Made by a program: the position numbers and the translations under genes. From the NCBI GenBank assembly GCA_003415625.1, contig PYIU01000002.1, positions 7,192,001-7,256,000 on the forward strand: a DNA stretch of 64,000 nt. The letters run 5' to 3'. The notes beneath the pieces are model-generated. The model searched no databases and was not told the origin of the DNA. It saw only the letters and a list, made by a program, of their open reading frames with translations. Shown piece after piece: positions 34,953 through 49,174 of the stretch. The DNA comes from Aquanectria penicillioides. Lineage: Eukaryota > Ascomycota > Sordariomycetes > Hypocreales > Nectriaceae. Positions within the stretch are counted from its first letter, which is position 1. Each line of letters starts with the position of its first letter.

Positions 34953-36942
34953 TTAAACCTTTCCAATTTGACTGGCATGCCCGACTTTCTGTTGGTCACC
35001 AATCGTCACTGGAGCGGGTATATCATCGACGATGTCGATCATTTCGGATCCCTTTGCCCCATGGTCGACTCCACCAAATATGACATCCATCTGCTCTAGT
35101 GGAACGTTCTTGGTTTCGGGAAGGAGGAACCATACCAGGAATACAAGACAGATATTGGTCGACATAAAAAAGAAGAAGGTTTTCCTACGGCGCTGTAAGG
35201 ATCAATTTGAGCCAAAACATAACCTCCAAGAAGCAAGAACCTACAATCCACAGTTTTGATAGAAGACAGGGAAGAATTGTTGGAAGATTGTGTTTGCTAC
35301 TCCTTGCATCTGTACACTCATGGCAACTCCTTGAGTGCGGACATGCATGGGAAAGATCTCTGATGTGTAGATCCAGACCGTCGCGCCCCACGATGGCTTA
35401 TAGAATAAGATGTAAATAAAAGCTAGGAATGCGATTGCGATACCAATAGCCTCGGACTTTTGGCTCTTCCCGTTAATATTAGGAGTAGCTAAGCCCACGA
35501 TGGGGATGAGCATCATGCACACGGCCTGTCCCGCACCTCCAATCATGAATAGAAACTTTCGACCGAATCTATGATGATAGTAAGTTAGAATAATCACACA
35601 AGTCATGTTTGACAGGAGTAGGTACCTATCGACTGTCCAAATTGCGTTGAGCGTGAAAATTATTCCAAAAGTTGAGTTAAGAGCATTGATAAGATTGACC
35701 TTGTCGACGTCTTGAAAGGCGGACTTATATATTGTTGAAGAGTAGTTGTTGAGGGTTCCTTGACCGCTCAGCAGCTGACCAGTATTGATCATGAAAGCAA
35801 GGAGAACTCTCTTTCGGATGCTCGGATCCCTGAAAAGCTCGAGGTAACCCCTCCAAGTTGTAGGTGCAGCCTCCGCCTGGAAAGCGATGGCCTCTCTGAT
35901 GACTAGGACTTCGGCCTCTACCTCTTCCTCAGTTGCACGTAGTCGCCTCAAAGCCGCTTTGGCACCTTCAACATCGTTTCTCTTGCCGATCAACCATCGT
36001 GGTGATTCAGGAATGAATGGGAGTTGGACCGTGATTATAATAGGCAACATGAGCTGGAAGATAACAACCTAATGGAAATTGGGTTAGAAAAAACATGCAT
36101 GTGCACGGATCTCGGCACGTAGGGGATAGAAACCCATTTGTAGGGAATATCACACACCATCTTCCAGTCCCATTCACCAAGTCTGTCCATCTGCCTTGCG
36201 CAAGAATAGTTAATCCAATAGGCAATGAACGCCCCCACAGAGTAAAACATTTGCCAAAACGTCATTATTTTTCCACGCACTGTGGCTGGAGTCACCTCGC
36301 CAATGTAAATGGGCCCAGATGCTGTCAAAAGGTTACCACTAGAGATCCAGAGCTGGGTATAAAATCATCCACTTACTAATTGCAATCGCTTGACCAGCGC
36401 TGATAATGATACGCCCAGCTAAGAAAGCACCTATGCCATGTTAAGGTGCAAAGACTTGGGCGAAAGTGGCGACGATAGTCATCATACAGCCAATAGCCAT
36501 ACCCCAGCGACGACCGAAGAAGTCAGACTATTAGACCATGAGATTAGTACTCCGTGCATTAATAAAGGCATTCGGCAAAAAAAAAAAAAATCTTACAATT
36601 GGCCCGGCGGCAAACCACCCGACCACAATACCTCCAACATTGTAGACTGTGCTACACAAGCCCAGCATGTAAGAGTTCTAAACTTGTCAGTAAAGAGCAT
36701 AGTAACAGTGATAATTAGAAAGCATACAGGGTTGTTGAACCAATTCTTCTAGTTTGTGGATACCTGGACTGAATTGAAGACACTCGCATCATAGCCCATC
36801 AGAACCATGCATCCTACAGCTAGCAAGCCACAGTACCTATTAATAACTTTAGATACTTTGCCTTCACGTTGATAAGATGATTACTCGCCAATTATACACA
36901 ACCTGCTTATCAGGCATTTGACCCGGTTAGAGGGAACCCAAT
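34953..36942 (-). pseudogene. MFS sugar transporter with two in-frame stops
   Basis: Readable exons, 5' to 3' on the minus strand: 36942-36885, 36836-36728, 36677-36597, 36527-36377, 36321-36158, 36068-35626, 35568-35245, 35184-34953. They rebuild a sugar-porter-like protein: MGYDASVFNS at helix 1, DFFGRRWGMAIG loop, PESPRWLIGKRN, and the late PETKNVPLEQMD. Two stops interrupt it: TAG at 36749-36751, after helix 1, and TAA at 36441-36443, in the loop after DFFGRR helix, both in frame with conserved flanks on each side. The first exon with ATG was not found. Splice sites are otherwise intact, so the inactivation may be recent. It is probably a lost hexose/disaccharide importer that went with the neighbouring wall-degrading enzymes. 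Confidence 0.8.
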
Positions 36943-38185
36943 CTAAATAGGCAGAGAAAAGATGTTACGAGTCAAGCAGTCGAGATTTAGATGCTTAAGC
37001 AAGATTCTTGAGGAAGTGGCAGATCTTTAGTGGGTGGTGACGTTCTGTTAAATCAATTTCCAAATGTGTAAGATCATGCGAGCGAAATGGCATCCAACTA
37101 GAGGGTTGCTCAGAACTGGTGTGCTAAGTAGCTACGGTTGGTTGGCTTCTTGGGCGACTGGTCATGATTACCATAGCCCTGAAAGTTACATTTCGATATT
37201 CAGGTTTGGAAAACCGTCGGCAGTTCAGGCTAAATACAGATACGAGATAGCTGAAGCAATTTACGTATCGGTAAGTGTGATATGCCTTCTCCATGTTTCC
37301 CCACCCCCACATTCTTTTTTCGTCCACTGCACTGCGAATTTACGGCGCCATGAGGCCACCTCCTTACCAGGGGTGGATGCTCTCTTGTAATTATCTTGCA
37401 CCAATGATCCACGCCCAAATCATGAGGTTTCCGCGAGCCTGCACGTTGTGCGGCGCAGATAATAGCACTCGGCACGGCTATTCGGCATTCGATCTACTGG
37501 ATGTTAGACAAGCACGTGGCGTTCCTATTTACCCGGGTTCAATTGTGTGGAAGCTTCAGTTGCATCTGCCGGTATTCCAGACTAGGAGATAGCTAGAGCC
37601 GACCGCGGGGCCCAGGCCCATCTTTACGGCCGTGTAGATATATCAGATACCCCGGAATGAGGGGTATTAGCCGGGGCTCATTGCAGCAAGGACCCTGCTC
37701 AAAACTGTATACATCAGATACCTCAGAATACTCGGAATCTGCCCGAAATGATCGCGGCGTAGGAAACCCATCTCCACGGGTGTACAAGCCCGACACTCCA
37801 GAATGAACGGTATTAGCTAGAGCCTAATATAGGGTGCAAGATCCCATCTCCACAGCTGTATTTGCCCGTTTCGCCGCACGAACATTAGCCATAGCAAAAG
37901 TTTCTAACCACCCTTGTCCTTCCATGTAATACCTCCATCCTTGCTTGTTCAGATGGCCCACGGAAAATATTTCGCCGTTTCTCAGAATTTATCCTAGGTT
38001 TGTCCGTTTTCATATGATGGTTTTGACAATCGGATGGAAGCTGCCATGGACTATTGAGGCTGGAAGAATTGACCCTGCATTTACTTATAGCATTGGATGT
38101 ATAGATGGGTTTGCATCCATTCTTGTACTCAAAACAACTTAACGAAATTTCTAATCAAACGACTCTCCACTACTAAAAAATTGTG
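36943..38185. other. Intergenic region with degenerate tandem repeat
   Basis: Upstream of the broken transporter (minus) and of the pectin methylesterase (plus). It holds a degenerate tandem repeat (37570-37905, listed separately). No gene is supported. Confidence 0.6.
37570..37905 (+). repeat. Degenerate 75-bp tandem repeat, about 4.5 copies
   Basis: CCCATCTYYACRG-type starts recur at 37617, 37767 and 37843, with a more diverged copy at about 37693, a spacing of 74-76 bases. Shared later elements are a YCAGAAT..GGTATTAGCY..GAGCC block, also seen in a partial first copy (AGCTAGAGCC at 37591 and 37815). Copies differ by many substitutions. Confidence 0.7.
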
Positions 38186-39548
38186 ATGCTCTTGAATCGG
38201 GCATTGGTAAAGGGCTTTCTGGCAATTCTTGCCGCTGCCGGTCCATGTTCACCCGCATCTCTGCCTCGGCGTGCGGTCTCACGTACTAGCCCGCCCTCAG
38301 GCTGTCTCGTTGTGAGGGGATCTGGGACTGGTTCAGACGAGTATGCTACCTTGCAGGCCGCTGTGAATGCAGTGGCTTCTCTTACAACCGCTCAATGCAT
38401 TTTCATCTATGGGGGCACCTATAACGAGACTGTGAGCATCAAGACCAAAGGCCCTCTCACGATTTATGGTTCAACGACAGAGTGCGTATCAGAGTGCTTT
38501 TAAATTGGTATAGACCAGGGGATACTAATAGAGATATAGTGTCAGCAACTATAAAAATAACATCGTTACAATAACACACAGTCTTGGGTCCTCTGATGCC
38601 GGTTCATTGGATGCCAGCTCCACTATTAATGTAGTGAACACCAACTTCACCATGTACAACATCAATGTGGTCAACACATATGGGACAGCTGGCCAGGTAA
38701 CTAAATAGACCTTAGGTGAGCCATGAAACACATTACTGACTCAAACTGTTGTATAGGCAGTTGCATTGACAGCCAACGGAGACTACCAAGGCTACTACGG
38801 TTGCTCTTTCAAATCATACCAGGATACCCTCTACGCCAAAGCGGGCATTCAATACTACTCCAACTGCTACGTTGAAGGTCTGTGATTTCTTAACCCTAAC
38901 TTGCTATTTCGCGCTTGATTTAACATTTGCAAAGGTGCGGTTGACTACATGTTTGGTAATGCGAATGCTTGGTTCGGCGAGTGTAAGTGTACTATGCGTT
39001 TGGTCGGGCTACTGGCGAATTCAATTTCTAACTAGGTCAAAGGCACAATCGCATCATCTGGTAAAGGATACATTACTGCTACCTCAAGAACATACGATAC
39101 CGATCCTGCCTGGTATGTGATTGATCACAGCACGGTAGGGCCTGGCTCTGTATTCTGATTACTACACATCCACTGATCTGCTATAGATCACATCTATCTC
39201 GGGCCTAGATTTGACTCAAAAGGTATACCTTGGTCGACCGTGGAGGGTCTTTTCGAGAGTCATGTATCAATTCAACACATTGACGAGTGTGGTCCATCCT
39301 AATGGCTGGTACACATTGGCGGCTAATGCGACACCGTGAGTATCCCAACTCGCAAGTGGGAAGCGATCGGAATTTCTATTCCCGGAAACATTGTTTGCTA
39401 ACTTCAGAGTAGTATCTTTGAGGAATGGGAGAACAGTGGCGCAGGATCAGACACCTCTCAGCGGCTCTATGAGACTGTGGCGACTGGCCCAGTCACAAAG
39501 GCAACTATGTGGGGTGCCAATTGGAAGTGGTACGATACAGCATACTAA
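38186..39548 (+). CDS. Pectin methylesterase (CE8), secreted
   Basis: Seven exons: 38186-38481, 38540-38696, 38757-38877, 38935-38982, 39043-39134, 39187-39335, 39410-39548; frame is kept throughout, giving 333 residues, typical of fungal CE8. A signal peptide (MLLNRALVKGFLAILAAAG) is followed by a dibasic PRRAV site. Removes methyl esters from homogalacturonan outside the cell. Family motifs: SYQDTLY, GAVDYMFGNANAWF (catalytic Asp), and LGRPWR late in the protein. No stop or frameshift, unlike several neighbours. The last junction needs the acceptor CAGAG at 39405-39409. It lies in a pectin island with two GH28 genes and a GH43. Confidence 0.9.
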
Positions 39549-40580
39549 GTTGAGAACTACTTATTGTGACGGTAGTCAAACTTGATTGGGAGGAGGTTTC
39601 AAGGCACACTATTGTTATTCGATACTTTAGCTCAGACTTCGAATACGTAGTAACTCTGTCCCAATACCTACTTCCTGCTGTCTTGACTTAGATTGAAGTT
39701 TATCGAGTTATTCCGTCTCTCTATTCTCATATCTTACAGGAAACTTGTGGAGGATGCTGTAAGACTGTAAATTCAGAGCCTGCAACAACCTCTTCCCCGC
39801 TGCGTCGGCTAGGCGGTGGAAGCGCTCACATTGGGTTAACTACGGCGAAGTGCTGTGGTCTCAAAACGACTGACATAAGCCTATGAGAGATGGAAAGGCC
39901 TGTTAATCAACTGGGGACAATAACTTTAGGCTAAATAGCTGAGATCTGCTGGGGAATGAATGCGATCCTGCGGCCTTCATAATCACGAAGCTATGATGTT
40001 TTAGAGGTGTGGGTCAGTGTGGAGGAGAACAAGACAACAAGAAAATCGGAATACCCAAGCGCCCTACAATTCCGAAAACTCTGAAATGGATGTATCATCT
40101 GATAATTGCTTGAAGTTCCTCTTTACTCTGGTAGAAGTTTAACCGCAACGGCTGGGGTGTGGTGTCGCACCACTTGGACTTGGAGTGATCCACACTACAA
40201 CTGGTGTTGCTCAAGTTTTGCCCTGTATTAGTCTATGTCTATTCGTAATTGATCGTCTAGGGATATTTTCGGGCAATGGACCCCGCATCTTGGTTAAGAA
40301 TAAGAAACCCGCAGCGGATATCCAAACTTCAGCTTCGTGGGATTTAGGCTATTCTCTGTCCCTTGGGTCCCTGGTTTCTGGACAATGCTGCACATGCCTT
40401 AATACCGGGATTGGATTCATGACTGAGTTGGATTGAAAAGCTTAAGAAAATACTCAAAACTTCCATCCAGGAAAGTTCAACAATCATGACTCCTGAAGTA
40501 CTAAGGATTTTGTGAGAACAATAACAGAAATTTTTGAAAAAGATCCCGCGAATTGTGCGCAGGACCTACACCCTACCGCC
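39549..40580. other. Intergenic region, no gene seen
   Basis: Between pectin methylesterase and the broken exopolygalacturonase. A short palindrome GTGGTG-TCG-CACCAC lies near 40158-40173; its role is unknown. No gene supported. Confidence 0.5.
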
Positions 40581-42174
40581 ATGAAATCTTTCAGCCTGTT
40601 CAACTCCCTTGCCGGGCTACTACTTGCTTCTCCTACCTTCAGCAAACCCTCATACAAGTTACCACCACTCCCACATCTCCAGCCCAGCCCCAAGTTACCT
40701 GGTGGGTTTCTGAGCCCCAAGGGGCCTAAACGAGCACGAGTCTGTGTTGTTGAGTCGGGTTCAGATGATGTTGGACCCAAGATTCTCGGCGCTGCAAAGA
40801 AATGCAACCACGGAGGGACTGTATACTTCCCCGAAGGCAACAATTACACTATTGCCAGTGTTCTTGATCTAACGTTCCTCGATCACATTAATTTTGCGAT
40901 CTATGACAATATTGTCTTCAAAGACGACATATACTTCTAGCCAAATCGGACCTTCGACTTCCCTTTCCAGTCTGTCAGCCTTCGGTGGCGTTTTGGTGGT
41001 ACTGATGTGAACATCCACGGTGGTGGAAAGGGGAGTATTGATGGTAGGAATTTCTCAATTTAACATGAGAAGCTGTTGCGGAATCAAAACTAATAGTTTT
41101 CCTAGGCCGCGGACAGACCTACTGGACTGCTATGAAGTCTATATCCAATGTTGTCCGGCCATCCACGATTGGGTACGAAGGCCTTCACAGATCTACGATT
41201 AGCGGCTTAAAGGTCTTAAACCCGCCCGGTTGGGTAAATATCGCCAACTCAACAAATGTTCTTTTCGGTGAGTTTGAGATGACCGTCAAAGTTACAAATT
41301 CATCCTCCCCGGCAAAGGTGACGTGTTACACTATACACCAAAGAGATTGTGCCTTTGCTGACAATGTCACTAAGAATACCGATGCATTTGATAGTTTTAG
41401 GAGTTCCAATATTGTCATTTAGAATTCTAAGGTTGTCAACACTGATGGTAAGCGTTTTCAGAGTCCCAACTCAAGTTGATTTCTAGTAAAGTTGCCCTAG
41501 ACTGTGTATCATTCAAGCCCAACTCAACCGGTGTCGTCGTGCAAAATCTGGATTGTACTGGCTCTCACGGTATTTCCGTCGGTAGTCTTGGTCAATGCGT
41601 TGGCAAAATCGATAATGTGAGGACATCTACGTTTACAATGTCAAAATGTCAAATGCCACGGATGGTGCTCGTATTAAGGTATGGGCCGGGTCATCCAAGA
41701 ACACCGAGGATTCTGGCTGTGGGACTGGTAAAGTGCGCAACACCACCTATGAAGTCTTTGAAAACTTTGGTAACGACCGTAAGTAGTGACTTGCGCATCC
41801 ATTCCTTCAAATGCTCACCGATAAACATAGATGCGATCTCCCTTTCTCAATGCTATTCGGCGCCCAACCAAACCTTCTGTGATCAAAATCCTGTTCGTTC
41901 ACACGTCCTATCACATAATTCTATGCAATACCTAACTGGAGAATAGTCTGGGGTCGTTATTTCTGACGTCAAATTTATTGACTTTTGGGGAGTTACAAGC
42001 AAGAAGTACGACCCGGTGGTTGGTGAATTGCGTTGCAGTCAGCCCGACGTTTGCACCAACATTACTGCTCACAACGTGACGGTTACCCCTCCAAGCGGGA
42101 AACCTGCACAATACACGTGTGTAAACGTAGATGATGACAACCTGAATTTCAACTGTGTTGCAGCTACTTCATAG
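40581..42174 (+). pseudogene. Exopolygalacturonase (GH28), broken by stops and a frameshift
   Basis: The sequence still aligns over its whole length with fungal exopolygalacturonases: a signal peptide (MKSFSLFNSLAGLLLASP), TVYFPEGNNYTIASVLDLTFL, RSTISGLKVLNPPGW, then KVVNTDDCVSFKPNSTG, CTGSHGISVGSLGQ, QCYSAPNQTFC and DVKFIDFWGVTSKKYDP. Exons: 40581-41043, 41106-41317, 41375-41447, 41501-41778, 41831-41892, 41947-42174. Breaks: TAG at 40938-40940, TAG at 41420-41422, and a one-base deletion at about 41620 (exon 4 is 278 nt where 279 keeps frame). The NTDGWD catalytic Asp motif is also altered (NTDAFD). Intron 41893-41946 has a GTTCGT donor. A once-secreted pectinase, now non-functional. Confidence 0.85.
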
Positions 42175-42382
42175 CCACTTGCGCAGCAACACTTCCAAGC
42201 ATGCTTTCCAGTACAACAACGAATGTTTGCTGGAGCCACTCCTATTCCACTCCGTTCACTTCATTTCGAAATAATATGTAGAGGTAGCACAGTATTATGC
42301 CAGTTTTATGAAATGAAAATTCCACGATTGAGTTTCATCGCGAAGCCATTGCGAGAGCAGGCGTAGCTACAGTTGCAGGCTA

Positions 42383-45224
<2,842 letters not shown>

Positions 45225-46472
45225 ATGGCAAACAAATTTATCAGAGAGTTGTTTCTTTTTGCGTGTCTGTTTGCGATTGTCAACTTTGGCATCGCTACAC
45301 CGACAATTCTCAAGCCTGACCAAGTTTTGAAGCGTATCCCGACATGTACGCCAACCAGTGCCGGTACGGCATCTGTCGACGATGTTCCAAGCATCAAAGC
45401 AGCGATTGCATCATGTGGTGATGGCGGTGTTATCGTACTGCCAGCTGGCGTCACTTATATGCTGAAGTCACAGCTTGACTTTGCAGGGTGCACAAACTGC
45501 GATTTTCAAATTGAGGGTCGAATCAAAGCTTCTGACGACCTTTCCTACTGGAATAACACCAAATACATGATTCAATTGAGCAAGGTCAATGGGGCCAAGA
45601 TCCGTAGCCTTACCGGGGCTGGACAGGTTGACGGTAATGGCCAAGCAGCCTATGATTCGTTCGCACAGTCGAGTACTCTAAAGCGCCCCACCCTATTCCT
45701 GATCTCGGGCTCGACAGACGTTTCAGTCTCGAATTTGAAGGTCAAAAATCCTCAGAATGTCTTCTTCAGTGTTGGCAGTGCCAGCAAACGCATTTCTTTC
45801 TCCCAGCTTACTATGACGGCGGCGAGTAAGAGCTCCTATGCTCCCAAAAACACGGACGGTTTTGATATTGGAGACTGTGATTCCGTCACCGTGGACTCAG
45901 TGAGCGTTGTCAACCAAGATGACTGCGTGGCTTTTAAGGCCGGTGCGAACTACGTTACTGTAACTAACATTACCTGCGACGGCTCGCATGGTCTCTCTGT
46001 TGGTTCTCTGGCAAAGTCTGCTGGATCGGTCGACACCGTGACAAACATTTATGTGAAAGGGGCGATCATGAAAGACTCAACAAAAGCGGCTGGGATAAAG
46101 ATGTACCCTGGGGGTACGGCCCATGGGACTGCAACAGTAACGAACGTAACGTGGGAAGACATCCAGGTGGATAACTGTGGCTATGCCTTTCAATACTCGG
46201 CGTGCTACAACTCAGACGAATCTTACTGCGAGGCGAACCCAAGCACTGCAGTAGTCACTGGGATCGAGCTGAAGAACTGGAGCGGTACGACAAGCTCAAA
46301 GTACGCCCCAACAATGGCAGAGGTTTACTGTCCAATCCAGGGTTCCAACTGTCAAATACATGTAGACAACTGGACAGTTACAACACCAGCCTCAACCTCA
46401 AACTTCCTGTGCGACAACATCTCATCTGCCGTGCTTGGGATCACCTGTGTGGATACAGATCAATATGCTTGA
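45225..46472 (+). CDS. GH28 polygalacturonase / xylogalacturonan hydrolase-like, secreted
   Basis: One intron-free exon, 415 residues. A hydrophobic signal peptide (residues 1-24) comes first. The parallel beta-helix carries the GH28 catalytic motifs: NTDGFD, NQDDCVAFK and GSHGLSVGSL, with GIKMYPGG where the classic enzymes have RIK. The Arg-to-Gly/Ile change in RIK and the length are like endo-xylogalacturonan hydrolase and exo-type GH28 members rather than classic endopolygalacturonase. Several N-glycosylation sequons are present. It would act in the wall, hydrolysing decorated galacturonan. Intact, unlike the GH28 4 kb to its left. The exact substrate is not certain. Confidence 0.9.
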   Translation: MANKFIRELFLFACLFAIVNFGIATPTILKPDQVLKRIPTCTPTSAGTASVDDVPSIKAAIASCGDGGVIVLPAGVTYMLKSQLDFAGCTNCDFQIEGRIKASDDLSYWNNTKYMIQLSKVNGAKIRSLTGAGQVDGNGQAAYDSFAQSSTLKRPTLFLISGSTDVSVSNLKVKNPQNVFFSVGSASKRISFSQLTMTAASKSSYAPKNTDGFDIGDCDSVTVDSVSVVNQDDCVAFKAGANYVTVTNITCDGSHGLSVGSLAKSAGSVDTVTNIYVKGAIMKDSTKAAGIKMYPGGTAHGTATVTNVTWEDIQVDNCGYAFQYSACYNSDESYCEANPSTAVVTGIELKNWSGTTSSKYAPTMAEVYCPIQGSNCQIHVDNWTVTTPASTSNFLCDNISSAVLGITCVDTDQYA

Positions 46473-47197
46473 TTTTTTGCTTCGCGAGGTTGTGTACACC
46501 GGACTCGGCATGTCTAATGGGCATGTGTTGTTGCTCATTTGCAATAATAAAATACTCGATCATGTAGCGTATGTACTACATTCCATTCTTGGGACAGGTC
46601 TCTTCTGCTTTGAAACGGTATCAATGAATCGCAAAGGATTCGTATGCTCGCACACCTATTTGTTTCTCATCAGTTTTTCTACGCTGTTCAACATTGCTAT
46701 AGACATCTCATCCTTATACCGCTGAGTAAGTTGCGTGGTATAGAATGTTGGAAGAATCGCCTCCCGATTCTTCTTATAAGACCAAAACAACAGGCGAAGG
46801 TTGTCAACTGATGATTAGGGATGTCAAGTATAGGTGATGAGACTAAACAATATCTTAATTCCTATATATAATCATTCACGAAATAAGAATGAGCTAGGCC
46901 GGAGCAGGTTTGTTGATGGTGAATTTAGGGTTGGTTTCCTGGCTTCAAAATGTAGGGTAGCTATCAGAGCAGCTCCCAGTCCCCACAATGCCATGTGTAA
47001 AAAAGAAAAGTATTCATTCACAATGCAACAACGACCAAGAAAGCGATCAATGAACCATTAAATGTATATCCTGGGGTATCAAAGATATAAGTTATAATGC
47101 AAGAAGCAGAAACGCCAAGGCTAATTCTCATGAAAGTACATCGTGCATCATCATGACCCGTTATTTCCGGTACTCATCATCTAGTAATACATTTCTC
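46473..47197. other. Convergent 3' intergenic region
   Basis: Between the GH28 stop and the end of the minus-strand Zn2Cys6 gene. AT-rich, no gene seen. Confidence 0.6.
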
Positions 47198-49174
47198 TTA
47201 AAAAATGGCGATTTCAAATCCCCTGTCTCTCGCAGCTTCATCAATGTCAAAAGTCGACGTCCCTATTTCCCATGCTTCATCAAGCAGGCCAAAAGTCACA
47301 TTGACCAGCTTGAACGAGTCTCGCCGCAGGAAGGCTGCGCGCACCTCGTCCAGGGTCCGCTTCCAGTGAGGATGAGACTTGAGGAGCTCGACTTCGAGGC
47401 CTGCAGTCACCAAGGGGTACATCATTCCGTTGTGGCACAACAGGTGTTCGTTTTGGGGCAGCTCGAATGCTCTGTTTAGCGCATCCATGGATGCCAGCAA
47501 CCGGCATAGAACGAGCTCGCTCCCAGGAGCACCGTGAGACCTCTCGGATCTCATCTCGTTGGCCACAACAGAACCTCTCGGCTGTTTCATCCTCCTACGT
47601 CGTCGCACCTCGAGGATGCCGCTGTACCTCCAGCAGTCCCAAAGATGGCTCTGTAGGTACTCACCTATCTCGCCGGGCCAGGTCCAGAGGCGACCTTCGG
47701 TGTACTCGTCGTCGTTGTCGAGGATGCTGGCAAAGATGTCGAGCAGCGATCTCGGCAAGCCGGAGACGACCTCAATGCCGCCAAGGCGACCGTGTTTTAG
47801 CGCGTCCTGGAGGTTGCGCAGAAGCTTCCAAATGCCGGCTGGTGGGCCTAAACGGCCGATGACCATGGATGGGATGTCCATGACGCCCAGCACCTCGAGC
47901 GAATGGCGCATTGCCATTTCGTTGATCCGGACTTGACCTGGGGAGAGGAGCCGGGTCCTCAGATGATATGCATCGACGATCAGGTCGATGTAAATTGTCC
48001 ATGGCTGGGCTTGGAGGAGCTGTGAGCAAGGGGTGTTAGCACAGAAATAATTTAGTTGTTCCTTAGTCGAACACTGTCGTCTTCAGACCCTGCAGGTAGC
48101 ATTAAAGCTGTTGGTAGCAGGCATGCATACTGCGAATACTACTAAAGCGAAAGAAAGAAAAAAAAAAAGAAAGGGAAAATAGAGCAGCAAAAAGGGGAAA
48201 AGAGGAAGAAGGAGATAAAACATCCCACATACACGTAATGAGCACAGCAGCAGCCCTGCGCACAGCGTTGCCGCATGCATGGACTCGTGCCGACTGACGA
48301 GCTCACGTCGAAAAGTCTGCAAGGCCAGGTCCACACGCTCCATGGACGAAACCGACGGGCTCTCCTTGCCATCGTCAAGATAGGCCTGGATGGCGGCTGA
48401 GATGGTGACCAGGGCAGGGCTCTGGAGGGCCATTTCCTCGAAGAAGGGCTGAATCCAGCATTGGGCCTCGGTGGCATAGAGACGGCGGAGACCAGAGCTG
48501 AGGACTGGAGGGCGGCAATAGAGTCTTTGGTCAGCCGAGGAGCATTACAGATACATGGAGCACAAAGGGAAAATGCCGAGTGCCAGTACCGTATATGTAT
48601 GGAACGGAACACTTGTCGTGCATATTTGTTGCACACACACACGCACACGGAACAAGAGAAGAGGAAGAAAAACAGGGATCATGACGCTGTGGCCAACCAG
48701 AACCAACGAACATTTTCTAAACAGCTCTCCCTCAATGCCCACAACGTCGCCAGGCGACGACGTCGAGAGCTCTGACTGGCTGGCTGAATCCGAGCCGCCA
48801 AAGGCGCCAGCGCCAGAGACTGAGCCAGAGGCCGGGGAAGAGGTAGACACGTCCGCGGCCTCGAGGGCCGGGTCCAGCACGGGGCCGGGGACGACGGGGT
48901 TTAGGCCAGCCACCAACAAGTCGCTTGTGGGAGTCAATTTGTTTCCCGTCGTGGCAGAAGCAGCGGCAGCGGCAGCAGAAACAACAGCCATGTCTGGAAT
49001 CGACACGCCCGCAAAACGTCCCCTGACTGCTATGCCGTTTGTCCAGCGCAGCGGCGTGGCGTAGCCATCACACTGGATCCCGCGGCGCGCGCAGGCCTGG
49101 CAGCTGGGGCGCGTTTCGTCGCACTTTCGCTTGCGCTTCTTGCAGTTGACGCACCCACCGCGCGACCTGGGCAT
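47198..49174 (-). CDS. Zn2Cys6 transcription factor
   Basis: Three exons: 49174-48712, 48504-48233, 48019-47198, giving 518 residues. The zinc cluster sits at the very N-terminus: Cys at 8, 11, 18, 25, 28 and 35, with KKRKRK between. An Ala/Ser/Pro-rich linker (about 65-150) follows, then a helical fungal-specific domain (fungal_trans_2 type; from RRLYATEAQCWIQPFFEEMA on). Both introns are long for this window (207 and 213 nt), and one holds a GT run (complement of CA at 48630-48650). Intron 1 uses a GTTCGT donor and its acceptor was chosen to keep frame, so the exon 1/2 join is the weakest point. Adjacent to the pectin island, so a regulator of wall degradation is possible (inference). Confidence 0.82.

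Noticed and set aside
36579..36590. Poly-A run as retroposon tail
   Set aside because: It falls inside an intron of the transporter gene (poly-T on the coding strand near the donor) with no target-site duplication seen.
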